Shown here piece by piece: positions 6,479 through 15,737 of a stretch of DNA of 25,579 bases. The notes under the pieces are model-generated. The model saw only the letters and a list, made by a program, of their open reading frames with translations. It searched no databases and was not told where the DNA came from. Position numbers and translations under genes: made by a program. The stretch is from a virus. How positions within the stretch are numbered: the stretch's first letter is position 1; each line of letters starts with the position of its first letter. The DNA is taken from the IMG/VR virus record IMGVR_UViG_3300037054_000361, positions 1-25,579 of that record. The stretch is one strand, 5' to 3'.

Positions 6479-6703
6479 TTGCGACTCCGTCAGATGCGCG
6501 CTTGACGAGGAAGCGTATGCGGTCTTCGGCCTCCAGAGGTGGAGATGGCGCTTCTCGCCCGGGAATAGACGAAGACCCGACAAGCGGGCACCAGAAGCGG
6601 CCGGGCGGCTAGGATTCGCGGTTCTTTCCGTCAGCCCAGTCACGAAAGCGTGACTTGACTAGCTGCTCCACTTCGGCAGAAGCCGTTGCAACGTTCATTC
6701 GGG

Positions 6704-7294
6704 TTAGGCGCCCGCCGTTTTCTCTTGTGCGATCGCATCGAAGGCGTCGCCGAGGAGATCCGTTGCCTTGCGCTTTGCCTCTGCGAGAACGTGCGCGTAA
6801 ACGCCGAGCGTCGTCGCCGGCGTCGAGTGCCCGAGGACGCCCGCCGTCGTCGCAACGTCAACACCCGCGAGCAGCATCGTCGTCGCAGCCGTATGCCGGA
6901 GGTCATGCAATCGCGTCGAGGAGAGCTTCGCCTTTTCTGCGATCCGCGCGTAGGCGCTCGTCGCTGCCATTGGCGACATGCAGCCTCCGAGCTCATCGGC
7001 GAAGACGAATCCGGCGTCTTGGTAGAGAGCACCGGCGCGGAGCTTGTCTGCCGCCTGCGTTGCGCGTTGACGGGCTAAGGCTTCGAGAGCCGGGCGTGAT
7101 AGCGGAATCGTGCGCGTACGGTCGGTCTTCGTGCCTTTCACCGAAACGCCGTCCTTCGTCTGCGATAGCGACGATGCGATCGTGACGGTAGCGCTCTCGG
7201 TGTCGATATTCGACCAACGTAGTGCAAGCAGTTCGCCGCGACGAGCGCCAAGCGTGAGTGCCAACGTGACGAATGCTGCCCAACCGCCACTCAT
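6704..7294 (-). pseudogene. Tyrosine integrase, 5'-truncated
   Basis: The C-terminal catalytic domain of a phage-type tyrosine recombinase, about 197 aa instead of the usual 370-420. All core residues are visible: arginine in GARRGELLALRW, HxxR in HDLRHT, GHS in LGHSTPATT and the tyrosine in GVYAHV. The whole N-terminal arm-binding and SAM-like core-binding region is gone. Upstream of the first recognisable residues (SGGWAAFVTLALTLG) the DNA switches to the nuclease-like gene on the other strand, so the gene was cut by a rearrangement near 7285-7300. The catalytic-domain motifs resemble those of the intact integrase at 24311. Probably inactive. Confidence 0.85.
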
Positions 7295-7297
7295 TGC

Positions 7298-7807
7298 GAG
7301 TTCACTGCGACCCACCGAGAAACTGGCAAGACATATTCTGTTGAGGCGAAGAGTCGGCATCGTGCCGGATTTCTCGGCTACCCTGGTGACCGGAGGCCGC
7401 TGAACGAAATTGAAGCCGACCTTTCGGGGTTGTTCGTCCCCGCCCCCCGGAAGGAGGCGAAATACGAGCGGATTGTCTTCATCGACGTTAACATGCCGCC
7501 TAGCGAATTGCCGACACCTCAGACGGAGTGGTTCAGAAAGGTCGCGTCGCAGGTTATTCGGTGGGAGGAAAATTCACAACTCAAGGACTTGCCGCCGGCG
7601 ATCGTGTTCCTAACGAATTTTCCATATCACTTTGTAGAGAAATCTGAGCCGCTCCGCGGCCAGACAGCGCTATTCTCCGGATTCAAAATGCCTGAATTCA
7701 ATATCACTAAGAGTGACCCAGCGCTTGTGCCGAGCAAGTTTCCGGCAATTTTCGCACTCCATGATTCGGTGTTACGGCACACGCAAGTTCCGCACGATCT
7801 CGGTTAG
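7298..7807 (+). pseudogene. Nuclease-like protein, 5' end lost
   Basis: A continuous frame from about 7298 reads EFTATHRETGKTYSVEAKSR, then a glycine-rich turn, ADLSGLFVPAPRKEAKYERI, FIDVNMPP, and PPAIVFLTNFPYHF, ending at 7807. The VEAKSR motif after an acidic beta strand fits the ExK of a PD-(D/E)xK nuclease core. No start codon with a ribosome-binding site precedes the conserved part: the frame runs straight into the antisense of the truncated integrase. A TTG at 7430 could start translation but would omit the ExK motif. I read it as the C-terminal remainder of a larger nuclease-like protein. The family name is unknown to me. Confidence 0.6.
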
Positions 7808-7985
7808 GGGTCCCAATGCGAATGGAAAGTATCGCGCCTCAGTACCGCCTTTCGGTCGAGCGGGTAGGTGCCGCGGGACAGCCCTAGGGAAAGGAGCGGG
7901 ACCGAACGCCCCGCGTGTATGGCGTATCTTGCGGGAGCCTGCAATTAACAACTCCGACCCTAAGCGATCCTCCGCGCCGCGGCGG

Positions 7986-10697
7986 ATGAACCCGACCGAG
8001 ATCGAGTTCGCCCTCAGGGACCTCGTATCGAAGCCCTACGACGCCGAGGCGTTCCCATATGACTTGATCGCGATCTTCAACGCCTCGAAGATGACCGTCA
8101 GTCGCCTCAAGAGCGGAACGACGAACAAGGCGACGCGCCATGGCGATGTCCTCTGGCAGAAGAATCTCTTTTTCCGGCCGGCTCAACCGGGCGAAGACGT
8201 CGGGGCCGTTGGCGACGGCCTCTTGGCCGACCCGCTGACCACAAAGCACAAACCGCGGTTTATCCTGGTTACGAACGGCCAACAGGTTCACGTACGTGAC
8301 CTCAAGTTTGAGGAGACCGTCAACGTCGAGTTCGAACGCCTCGACGAGCAGTCGTATTTTCTATTGCCGCTTGCCGGCTATGAACGTCGCGCCATCGTCG
8401 AGGAGCACCCGGCCGACATCAAGGCCGCAAAAAAACTCAAGAAACTCTACGACGCGATCCTTGCAGCGAATCCGACGTGGAACAGCGGCCACCATTCGCA
8501 CGAACTCAATCTTCTTATGACGCGGCTGCTCTTCTGCTTCTATGCGGAAGACACAGGCATCTTCGACATGCCCCAGATCTTCACGAATACCGTCACGCTA
8601 CACACCTCAGAGGGCGGCAGTGATGTTGCCCCATTGCTAGACCGGCTGTTCCGCCTCATGAATATCGAAGAGACGGCGCGCTCCAAGGGCACGTCGGCCG
8701 TGGACGCCAGGTTCCCTTACGTCAACGGCAGCCTCTTCGAAGACACTTTGGAGATTCCACAGTTCAGTCGCACCGCTCGGCGGCAACTTCTCGAATGCGG
8801 CGACCTCGATTGGACCGCTATCAACCCGGACATCTTCGGGTCGATGATTCAAACCATCGCGCAAGATGGCACTCGTAGCGATCTGGGCATGCACTACACG
8901 AGCGTCCCGAACATTATGAAGGTTCTTCAGCCGCTGTTCCTTGACGACCTCAATGAGGCGTATGACAAGGCTAAGGACAGCGTCGCAAAGCTTAAAGCGT
9001 TGCTCGGACGACTCTCCATGATTCGAGTCTTCGACCCAGCATGCGGCTCGGGCAACTTCCTCATTATTTCGTACAAAGAACTGCGAAAACTCGAAATACA
9101 GGTACTTGGCCGACTCGCCGAGATCGCGCCGGACACGCCGCTATGTCTTTCCGGCATCTCCCTGCACAACTTTTTCGGAATCGATATCGTCGACTTTGCA
9201 TGCGAAACAGCAAAGCTATCGCTTTGGATTGCGGAACACCAGATGAATGCGCTGTTCAAAGACATCTTTGGAACCGCAAGGCGCGCGCTTCCACTTGGCA
9301 AGATCTCAACGATCAAGAACGGCAATGCTCTTCGTCTTGATTGGCTGGAAGTGTGCCCTCCGGATGATGAGGGTGAGACCTTCATTTGTGGCAATCCACC
9401 CTTTCAGGGAAGCATCTATCATTCCGCGGACCAACAGAACGAATTGGTCGCGGTATACCGCCAGATCGGAATCGAGACGCGGGAATTGGACTACGTTGCC
9501 GGTTGGTTCGTAAAAGGGGCGACGTATCTCAGTCTTATTGACCGAGCCGCACTTGCGCTCGTAAGTACAAACTCGTTGTTCCAGGGCCGCCAAACCGCCT
9601 TACTTTGGCCTGCGATCTTCGCAAAGGACATTGAATTTTTCTTTGCATATGCGACTTTTAAGTGGCGAAATAATGCCGCACTCAACGCAGGTGTTGCTTG
9701 TAATATTGTGGGACTCCGTCGAAAAATGTCAGGCCCCAAGCGCATCTTTGGCGTTGACACCGTACGCGCTGTCTCAAACATTAATGCGTATCTCGCCGCA
9801 TCGCGGGCAATCGGCATTTCGGAGGCCCCGGCGCCAGTAAGCCATCTTCCCCGACTGAAGTCCGGCAATCAGCCATGCGACGCCGGCCACTTCGTTCTTA
9901 ACGGCCAGGAAAGAGCGTCTCTCCTCTCGCGTTTTCCTGAAGCAAAGCCGCTAATCATGAAATATCGCGGTACAAGAGAGTTCCTTTACAACCTCGATAA
10001 GTCGTGCATTTGGATCACCGACGAGTTGCTGCCGCTTGCACTTTCGATACCTCCAATTCGAGAGCGCATCGACGCAGTACGTGCAGATAGACTTAAGCGT
10101 GGCAAGGCTACAAAGCAATCCGCGAAATACCCTCATAGATTTCGGTACATTACGTACCGCGGCGGGGACACTTTGCTAATCCCTAAAGTCACTTCGGAGC
10201 AACGAGACTATTTCACAATCGGGTATTACAGTAAAGACACAATTGTGAATGACCTGGCATTCACGATTTATGATCCGCCGATGTTCTTGCTTGCAGTTTT
10301 ATCTTCGCGCCTTCATATGATTTGGGCCGAAACGGTCAGTGGGCGACTCGAAAACCGGTTGCGCTACTCAAGCACGTTGGTATACAATACATTCCCGATC
10401 CCCGAACTGTCGGATGAGCAGAAACGCGCACTCGCTGATCGTTCAGGAGAAATCATAAAAGCCAGAGCACGGCACGTTGGACGAACAATTGCTTCGCTCT
10501 ACGACCCGAAGATGATGCCAGGGGACCTTCACGCCGCCCACGACGCGAATGACCAATACGTAGAACAAGTCGTTTATGGCCGCCAGTTCAAGGACGATAC
10601 GCATCGCTTAGAGCACTTGTTCGCGATGTATGACAGGATGAGCAAGAACAAACAACCGATGGGACCACTCTTGGATGAATTACCGACCGACAAATAA
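7986..10697 (+). CDS. YeeA/MmeI-type class I SAM-dependent DNA methyltransferase
   Basis: A 903-aa N6-adenine-type DNA methyltransferase. The N-terminal MmeI_N-like region runs from MNPTEIEFALRDLV to about residue 190 (LLMTRLLFCFYAEDTGIF), followed by a helical spacer. Motif I is FDPACGSGNF (349-358) and motif IV is NPPF (470-473). The target-recognition region follows, with a C-terminal helical bundle after NTFPIPELSDEQ. I see no D...ExK site in the N-terminal region, so unlike MmeI it probably cannot cut DNA alone. ATG 7986 matches the family N-terminus, although the ribosome-binding site is poor and the frame is open upstream. The helicase gene starts 5 bases after its stop. From memory, the neighbour set resembles Bacillus subtilis YeeA-YeeB-YeeC. 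Likely role: sequence-specific modification that protects host DNA. Confidence 0.92.
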   Translation: MNPTEIEFALRDLVSKPYDAEAFPYDLIAIFNASKMTVSRLKSGTTNKATRHGDVLWQKNLFFRPAQPGEDVGAVGDGLLADPLTTKHKPRFILVTNGQQVHVRDLKFEETVNVEFERLDEQSYFLLPLAGYERRAIVEEHPADIKAAKKLKKLYDAILAANPTWNSGHHSHELNLLMTRLLFCFYAEDTGIFDMPQIFTNTVTLHTSEGGSDVAPLLDRLFRLMNIEETARSKGTSAVDARFPYVNGSLFEDTLEIPQFSRTARRQLLECGDLDWTAINPDIFGSMIQTIAQDGTRSDLGMHYTSVPNIMKVLQPLFLDDLNEAYDKAKDSVAKLKALLGRLSMIRVFDPACGSGNFLIISYKELRKLEIQVLGRLAEIAPDTPLCLSGISLHNFFGIDIVDFACETAKLSLWIAEHQMNALFKDIFGTARRALPLGKISTIKNGNALRLDWLEVCPPDDEGETFICGNPPFQGSIYHSADQQNELVAVYRQIGIETRELDYVAGWFVKGATYLSLIDRAALALVSTNSLFQGRQTALLWPAIFAKDIEFFFAYATFKWRNNAALNAGVACNIVGLRRKMSGPKRIFGVDTVRAVSNINAYLAASRAIGISEAPAPVSHLPRLKSGNQPCDAGHFVLNGQERASLLSRFPEAKPLIMKYRGTREFLYNLDKSCIWITDELLPLALSIPPIRERIDAVRADRLKRGKATKQSAKYPHRFRYITYRGGDTLLIPKVTSEQRDYFTIGYYSKDTIVNDLAFTIYDPPMFLLAVLSSRLHMIWAETVSGRLENRLRYSSTLVYNTFPIPELSDEQKRALADRSGEIIKARARHVGRTIASLYDPKMMPGDLHAAHDANDQYVEQVVYGRQFKDDTHRLEHLFAMYDRMSKNKQPMGPLLDELPTDK

Positions 10698-10702
10698 CGC
10701 TG

Positions 10703-12694
10703 ATGCCTGATCTCATTACCCACGTCTGTGGAACTCACACGGCCGTCATCAACACGATGGGAATGCGCGAGATGCAGTCGCGTGCCTTTGACGCTCGCAA
10801 CGCGCAATTTCTGCTCATCAAGGCTCCGCCTGCCTCCGGCAAGTCACGCGCGCTCATGTATATCGGTCTGGACAAACTCGCGCATCAGGGCATCAAGAAG
10901 GTCATCGTCGCGGTCCCCGAGCGTTCCATTGGCAACTCGTTCAAGACCACGCCGCTCAAGCCGAGCGGATTCTTCGCGGATTGGCTGGTCACACCGAAAT
11001 ACAACCTGACAACCTCCGGCGGTGGACAGAAGACAGCGGCCGTCGCCGAGTTCCTCGCGTCCGACGAGTCGGTGCTCGTCTGCACGCACGCGACCCTTCG
11101 CTTTGCATATGAAAAACTCGGGGCCGAGGCGTTCGAGGACTGCGTCGTTGCCATTGACGAGTTTCATCATACGTCCGCCGACGCGGAATCCAAACTTGGG
11201 GAACTGGTTCGCGGCCTCATCGGCAACGGCAAGACGCACATCGTCGCTATGACCGGCTCCTATTTTCGCGGAGACACGTTGCCGGTGCTGCGACCTGAGG
11301 ACGAGAACCGCTTTACGCGCGTTACCTACACCTACTACGAGCAACTCGCTTCGTATCAGTATCTCAAGAAACTCGGAATCGGCTACCATTTTTACTCCGA
11401 GTCGTACATCACGGCCATTGAAGAAGTCCTCGATCTCTCCAAGAAAACCATCATTCACATTCCGAGCGTCAACTCCGTCGAATCTCCGAAGGGCAAGAAC
11501 GAACAAGTAGACGACCTGCTGGAGTTCATCGCGGACGGCGACACGAGCCGCGTCAACCGCGACACCGCCACGGGCTTTTACCACGTCACACGTCCGGATG
11601 GCACCGTTCTGAAAGTCGCGGATCTCGTTGATGATAGCCCCTACCGCGAAACAGTGCTCGCGAGTCTGCGGAGCGTCGAGAAGCGCGACGACCTCGACAT
11701 GATCATCGCGCTCGGCATGGCGAAGGAAGGCTTCGACTGGATTTGGTGCGAGCACGTGCTCACGGTCGGATACCGCAACTCGATGACCGAGGTCATCCAA
11801 ATCATCGGGCGTGCGACTCGGGACGCGGAAGGTAAGGCGCACGCGCAGTTCACGAACCTGGTTGCCTTTCCCACCGAAGACCAGGCAGTCGTGGCCGAGG
11901 CGGTCAACAACATGCTCAAGGCGATCTCTGTGTCACTCATCATGGAGCAAGTGCTGGCGCCCAATTTCAACTTTACAACAAAGGTGCCGGGCGCGCCGAT
12001 CGAAGAGCCGAAGCCGGGTGTGCCGATCCAGGTCAAGGGCTATCAGCCACCATCCACCGACCGTGTACGCCAGATCGTCGAGGAACAACTTGACGAACTC
12101 AAGGTTGACCTCTTTCAGGACCCTCTCATGAAGCTCGTGCAGGTCCATCCCGACGTGTATACGCCGGCCGAAATCAATACCACACTCATCCCGATGGTGA
12201 TTGCCAAGCGCTTCCCGGACCTCACTGAATCGCAAGTCAACGAAGTTCGGCACGCCGTCCTGCTCGACCTCAACTTCAAGAACGCCGTTTCTCCTCTTCC
12301 CGGCGACCCAAATCCATGGACGGGCGGCGAACTCGAAGTCAAACGCGAGGGCGAAAACGTTCTCATCAAACTCGCAAAGAGATTTGTTAACCTGGACGAT
12401 CTCTCGATAGACCTCATTGACAGCATCAACCCCTTCGAACACGCTTACGAGATTCTCTCGAAACACCTCGATGAGCGCGTCTTGCGCACAATTCATGGTA
12501 ACGTCGTCGCCGCACGGCTACCCATGAGCGACGAAGAAGCCGCGATGCTCTGGCCAAGCGTCAAAGCATTTGCAAAGAGTCACGAACGGGAACCGAACCT
12601 CAATGCGCAAGATCCGCGTGAACAACGACTTGCGCATGCGCTCTCAATCATCCGCGCGGCTAAGCGGAAAACTGAACGGGCAAACGCACTTTGA
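10703..12694 (+). CDS. DEAD/DEAH-box superfamily 2 helicase/translocase
   Basis: A 663-aa SF2 ATPase. Walker A is APPASGKS (41-48), the Walker B box is DEFH (152-155), motif III is MTGSYF near 190, and motif VI is QIIGRATR (366-373). The two RecA-like domains fill roughly residues 25-420. The remaining 240 residues are a helical, charged extension that may contact the methylase or nuclease. The ATG is 5 bases after the methylase stop, and the stop overlaps the TTG of the nuclease gene by 4 bases (TTGA), so all three genes form one translationally coupled operon. It would translocate along or remodel unmethylated DNA to license cutting, by analogy with type I and type III restriction motors. 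The family call is secure; the mechanism is inferred. Confidence 0.92.
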   Translation: MPDLITHVCGTHTAVINTMGMREMQSRAFDARNAQFLLIKAPPASGKSRALMYIGLDKLAHQGIKKVIVAVPERSIGNSFKTTPLKPSGFFADWLVTPKYNLTTSGGGQKTAAVAEFLASDESVLVCTHATLRFAYEKLGAEAFEDCVVAIDEFHHTSADAESKLGELVRGLIGNGKTHIVAMTGSYFRGDTLPVLRPEDENRFTRVTYTYYEQLASYQYLKKLGIGYHFYSESYITAIEEVLDLSKKTIIHIPSVNSVESPKGKNEQVDDLLEFIADGDTSRVNRDTATGFYHVTRPDGTVLKVADLVDDSPYRETVLASLRSVEKRDDLDMIIALGMAKEGFDWIWCEHVLTVGYRNSMTEVIQIIGRATRDAEGKAHAQFTNLVAFPTEDQAVVAEAVNNMLKAISVSLIMEQVLAPNFNFTTKVPGAPIEEPKPGVPIQVKGYQPPSTDRVRQIVEEQLDELKVDLFQDPLMKLVQVHPDVYTPAEINTTLIPMVIAKRFPDLTESQVNEVRHAVLLDLNFKNAVSPLPGDPNPWTGGELEVKREGENVLIKLAKRFVNLDDLSIDLIDSINPFEHAYEILSKHLDERVLRTIHGNVVAARLPMSDEEAAMLWPSVKAFAKSHEREPNLNAQDPREQRLAHALSIIRAAKRKTERANAL

Positions 12695-13932
12695 GAGAGC
12701 GCTTCGCTTCCTTCGCCGACATTCTTGCAGAAGACGATACACTCGGTCTCCTTGCATCGAAGCCTGATGGGCCATCACGTTCCAGCGAAGAAGACATATT
12801 TATTGGGCAGTTCGAGGCCATCAACGCATTCATCGATGAGCACGGAGTCGAGCCCGGCAGCACGGAGAACGGGCGCAATCCGAGCCTCAGCGAGTATACG
12901 CTCGAAGGTAATTTGGAGGCGTTCCGCGGCGACGATAATCACCGCGGATTGCTCGCGGCGTACGACCGGCACGTCTTGCTCGGGTCGGCCGCGTCCTCCG
13001 CGACGATCCCAACGAGCATAGACGAAATCCTCGCATCCGAGGATCCGTTGCTTTCCGGGCCCGCTGACGTCATCTTTGACCTCAAGCACGTCGCCGATCC
13101 GGCGGTTGTGAAGGTCAATACGCCGGACGAAATCGCGAAGCGCCGACCTTGCCCGGATTTCGAGCGCTTTGGACCCATCTTTGCGGAGATCAAGGAAGAC
13201 CTCAAATCGGGCCGACGCTACACGAAGCGCTTCGAGAGCGCGGAGAGCATCGTTCCCGGGGCGGTGTTCATCCTCAACGGGATCATCTCGTACGTCGCGT
13301 CCGTAGACGAGCGACAACGTCGCGGCAAGGACTACAACGGACGCATCCGGGTCATCTTCGACAACGGCACGGAAGCCAATTACTTGTGGCGCTCGTTCGC
13401 GCGCGCGTTCTACGAAGACGAAAACGGCCTGCAGATCCTCGAATCGACACCAACCGTGAGAGGGCCGCTCTTCGGCGGCGCCGGACATATTTCAGGACCC
13501 CTGTTTACAGGTGAGCCGGACAAAGACGAGTTTGGCGAGGTGAAGGGCACCGTCTACATCGTTGAAAGCCTCTCAGAAGACCCGAATATTATCGCGCTCA
13601 AGGGGAGACTCTACAAGATTGGCTTCACCACGCAGCCCCTCGAAAAACGGCTCGCTGATGTCGAAAAAGACCCGACCTTCCTCTGCGCCAAGGTTCAGGT
13701 TCGGGCCACCTACGAAACGAACTTCAGTCCCCGCAAACTTGAGAAGTTGCTGCACCAGTTCTTCGCGCACGCCAATCTCCAACTCGAGGTCGTGCTCGGC
13801 AGGCCAGTCGTGCCGAAGGAATGGTTCGTCGTTCCGCTCGATCTCGTCGAAGAGGGCGTGAGGCGCATCCTCGACCGCAGCATCATCAACTATCGGTACG
13901 ATGCAGTAAGTCGAAAGATTCTCCCTCGATGA
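12691..13932 (+). CDS. GIY-YIG (T5orf172-type) nuclease, effector of the operon
   Basis: A 413-aa protein with a C-terminal GIY-YIG domain. TVYIV (287-291) and LYKIGFT (307-313) are the two signature strands, R320 is in the catalytic arginine position, and E351 (KLEKLLHQFF) fits the metal-binding glutamate. The 280-residue N-terminal part has no nuclease motif I can name; its second half, with a beta-rich FILNGIISYVASVDE segment, may be a DNA- or partner-binding module. The TTG at 12691 overlaps the helicase stop. As the only recognisable nuclease in the operon, it is probably the cutting subunit that acts with the methylase and helicase. A stable inverted repeat lies 62 bases downstream. Confidence 0.88.
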   Translation: MRERFASFADILAEDDTLGLLASKPDGPSRSSEEDIFIGQFEAINAFIDEHGVEPGSTENGRNPSLSEYTLEGNLEAFRGDDNHRGLLAAYDRHVLLGSAASSATIPTSIDEILASEDPLLSGPADVIFDLKHVADPAVVKVNTPDEIAKRRPCPDFERFGPIFAEIKEDLKSGRRYTKRFESAESIVPGAVFILNGIISYVASVDERQRRGKDYNGRIRVIFDNGTEANYLWRSFARAFYEDENGLQILESTPTVRGPLFGGAGHISGPLFTGEPDKDEFGEVKGTVYIVESLSEDPNIIALKGRLYKIGFTTQPLEKRLADVEKDPTFLCAKVQVRATYETNFSPRKLEKLLHQFFAHANLQLEVVLGRPVVPKEWFVVPLDLVEEGVRRILDRSIINYRYDAVSRKILPR

Positions 13933-13994
13933 AGGCTACGAAGGAACCGAAAAGCGCGAAGTCCTGTCTACGGTAGACCGCGAGTTCGCGCGCG

Positions 13995-14035
13995 ATGCTG
14001 TCGGGAGCGGTCCACCGCCCTCTCCCGACAAGCAT
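13995..14035 (+). repeat. Long inverted repeat after the GIY-YIG gene
   Basis: ATGCTGTCGGGAG (13995-14007) pairs with CTCCCGACAAGCAT (14022-14035): 13 base pairs with one bulged A and a 14-base loop. No T-tract follows, so it is not a standard intrinsic terminator. It lies between the nuclease stop and the serine recombinase promoter and could be a transcript-end hairpin or a recombinase-related site. Confidence 0.6.
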
Positions 14036-14158
14036 GAAAGCGGCGTCACCGTGCAAGAAGCGTCCCAAACTTCCATGGTAATGGCGGGCGCGCGAAGGGA
14101 CGGCCTCATTGAAGGGTAGCTCGTGTACTTAACCCCCGCTCGTCATTTATAACAAGGC

Positions 14159-14187
14159 TTGAACGTTCGATGAAGCTGTGTTACGAT
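14159..14187 (+). promoter_or_regulatory. Candidate sigma-70-type promoter of the serine recombinase
   Basis: TTGAAC (14159-14164), a 17-base spacer and TACGAT (14182-14187). The expected transcription start falls at about 14194, exactly on the GTG proposed as start codon, which would give a leaderless mRNA. Confidence 0.45.
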
Positions 14188-14193
14188 GGGCAC

Positions 14194-14985
14194 GTGGAGA
14201 TCGTTTCGTATGTTCGGGTGTCGACGCACCGGCAGGGCGCCAGCGGGCTCGGTCTCGACGCGCAGCGCGCCGCGATCGAGGCATACTGCCGGCAACACGG
14301 TGCCACCGTGGCTAAGGAGTACCGCGAGGTCGAGTCCGGCAAGAACAACGACCGGAAGGCGCTCCGGCACGCCATTGCCCACGCTAAGCGCGTGGGCGCC
14401 AAGCTCGTGATCGGGAAGCTCGACCGGCTGGCCCGGAACGTGCACTTCATCAGCGGCTTAATGGAATCGAACATCGACTTCGTCGCCTGCGACCTCCCTG
14501 AGGCGAACCGGCTGCTGCTGCACATCATGGCGGCCGTCGCCGAGAACGAGGCCAAAGCGATCTCGGACCGCACGATCGCTGCCCTCCAGCAGGCGAAGGC
14601 GCGCGGGATAGCGCTGGGTGCGACGAACCCAAAAAGCCGCAACCTGACTGACGAGTCGCGCGCAGCTGGTGCGAGATCCACGCAGGCGAAGGCCATCAAG
14701 GCGTATGCCGCAGTGCGGCCGACGATCATGCGGATGCGTGCGGCTGGCTCTTCGCTCGCTGAGATCGCCGCGGCGCTGAATGACGAAGGCCACACGACAC
14801 GCACCGGGAAGCCCTGGAACGCGATGCAGGTCAGCCGTGTGCTGGAAACCGCGCAACGCGAGACCGCAGCGTTCGACCGAGTCATGACACCGCCTGTAGA
14901 CGGCGTGGCCCGCGCAGCGGATCTGACCGAGTGGGCCACCGCCAACGACGCGCACGATGACGCGATGAATCCGGACGATGGTTAG
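14194..14985 (+). CDS. Serine recombinase (resolvase/invertase family)
   Basis: A 263-aa small serine recombinase. The catalytic serine is in IVSYVRVSTHRQG (residue 10 from GTG 14194). It is followed by LGLDAQRAAIEAYC, the active-site arginine region KLDRLARN, the E helix (IMAAVAENEAKAISDRTIAAL), and a C-terminal Recombinase-type helix-turn-helix (SSLAEIAAALNDEGHTTRTGKPW) that binds the site. GTG 14194 puts the serine at the family-typical position and sits right after a plausible promoter; ATG 14170 would add eight residues. It could resolve or invert DNA of a nested element. No partner site is recognised, though the inverted repeat at 13995-14035 is close by. Confidence 0.92.
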   Translation: MEIVSYVRVSTHRQGASGLGLDAQRAAIEAYCRQHGATVAKEYREVESGKNNDRKALRHAIAHAKRVGAKLVIGKLDRLARNVHFISGLMESNIDFVACDLPEANRLLLHIMAAVAENEAKAISDRTIAALQQAKARGIALGATNPKSRNLTDESRAAGARSTQAKAIKAYAAVRPTIMRMRAAGSSLAEIAAALNDEGHTTRTGKPWNAMQVSRVLETAQRETAAFDRVMTPPVDGVARAADLTEWATANDAHDDAMNPDDG

Positions 14986-15180
14986 CCGCGCGACCCCACC
15001 TTGGCGGAGCGCTCGCGGGGATCGCGTCGCCGCGTCCGGGGCGTGCTACCGCCTCCGCGGTCTCGTCGTACTTTGCAGAGCCCGGGTCCTATTTTGCTCT
15101 TAGTGAGCAATTGGAGCGAATCGTCACTCGTTCGACCTGCTCAAGAGCGTACCGCGGGCCTGAGCGCGAATTCTTGTCGT

Positions 15181-15678
15181 ATGAGCGATTCGGACGACCC
15201 CCTGGAAGCTGCACGAAAAGCCAAAGAGGCGGCTGAGGCAAAGAAACGTGCTGAGGCTGCCCAAGAAGCCGCCGAGATAAACGGAATGCTTCAGAAATGG
15301 GGAGACGATCTCGCTGCGGCCTTAGACGCGGCGGCGGCTACGATCCCGTCACTGGAGGGATCATCTAATCACAAGGTCGCGATCGAAGCCAACGAAGCCG
15401 CACTGTCTTACCGTCGTCGCGGAACTTCTTTCGAACTGCGGGCCAAAGCACGAGCGATCTGCCAGTCGACATCGACGTCATTGGTCAAGGGCCAGCTAAT
15501 AATCAGCGGTGACGAGCCGGGTGAGCAAATGAACACCTGGCTCCTCGAAGCGACTCTCCAGCCCAATGATCGCGGCCCGGAGATGGGTTACTATTCGTAC
15601 GGTCTTCAGCCGTTAGGGGGCAGTGTTAGCGTCGACCCGGTAGGCTTCGCGATGTTCCTGAAAACACTGGCAGGCTAG
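15181..15678 (+). CDS. Hypothetical protein with Ala/Lys coiled coil
   Basis: A 165-aa protein that starts MSDSDDPLEAARKAKEAAEA. Residues 8-45 are a strongly helical Ala/Lys/Glu coiled coil. A 110-residue domain follows with alternating strands (GTSFELRAKARAICQS, LVKGQLIISGD, WLLEATLQPND) and ends FLKTLAG. ATG 15181 is preferred to the in-frame start at 15001 because the stretch in between is Arg/Pro/Ser-rich and unlike protein. I do not recognise the family. It may be co-regulated with the following two genes. Confidence 0.6.
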   Translation: MSDSDDPLEAARKAKEAAEAKKRAEAAQEAAEINGMLQKWGDDLAAALDAAAATIPSLEGSSNHKVAIEANEAALSYRRRGTSFELRAKARAICQSTSTSLVKGQLIISGDEPGEQMNTWLLEATLQPNDRGPEMGYYSYGLQPLGGSVSVDPVGFAMFLKTLAG

Positions 15679-15737
15679 CGAACGTAACCCAAACGCTCGG
15701 GGAATGGGCTACCGCGTCCTGCGCGCTTCGACAAACA

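Noticed and set aside
6655-7185. Long plus-strand frames across the integrase remnant
   Set aside because: Arg/Ser-rich shadows of the recombinase frame on the other strand.
7713-7985. N-terminal extension of the methyltransferase to 7713
   Set aside because: It would overlap the preceding gene, has basic low-quality sequence, and the family N-terminus is at ATG 7986.
10844-11842. 332-codon open frame antisense to the helicase gene
   Set aside because: It mirrors a strong SF2 helicase codon frame, has an Asp/Arg/Val-rich translation without any motif, and arises from high-GC codon bias.
13929-14119. Possible small gene after the GIY-YIG nuclease
   Set aside because: The ATG overlapping the nuclease stop gives only 15 codons; a longer frame to 14119 lacks a usable start and crosses the inverted repeat.
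15001-15180. N-terminal extension of the coiled-coil protein to 15001
   Set aside because: The added 60 residues are Arg/Pro/Ser-rich and non-protein-like, while ATG 15181 begins a regular acidic then coiled-coil sequence.
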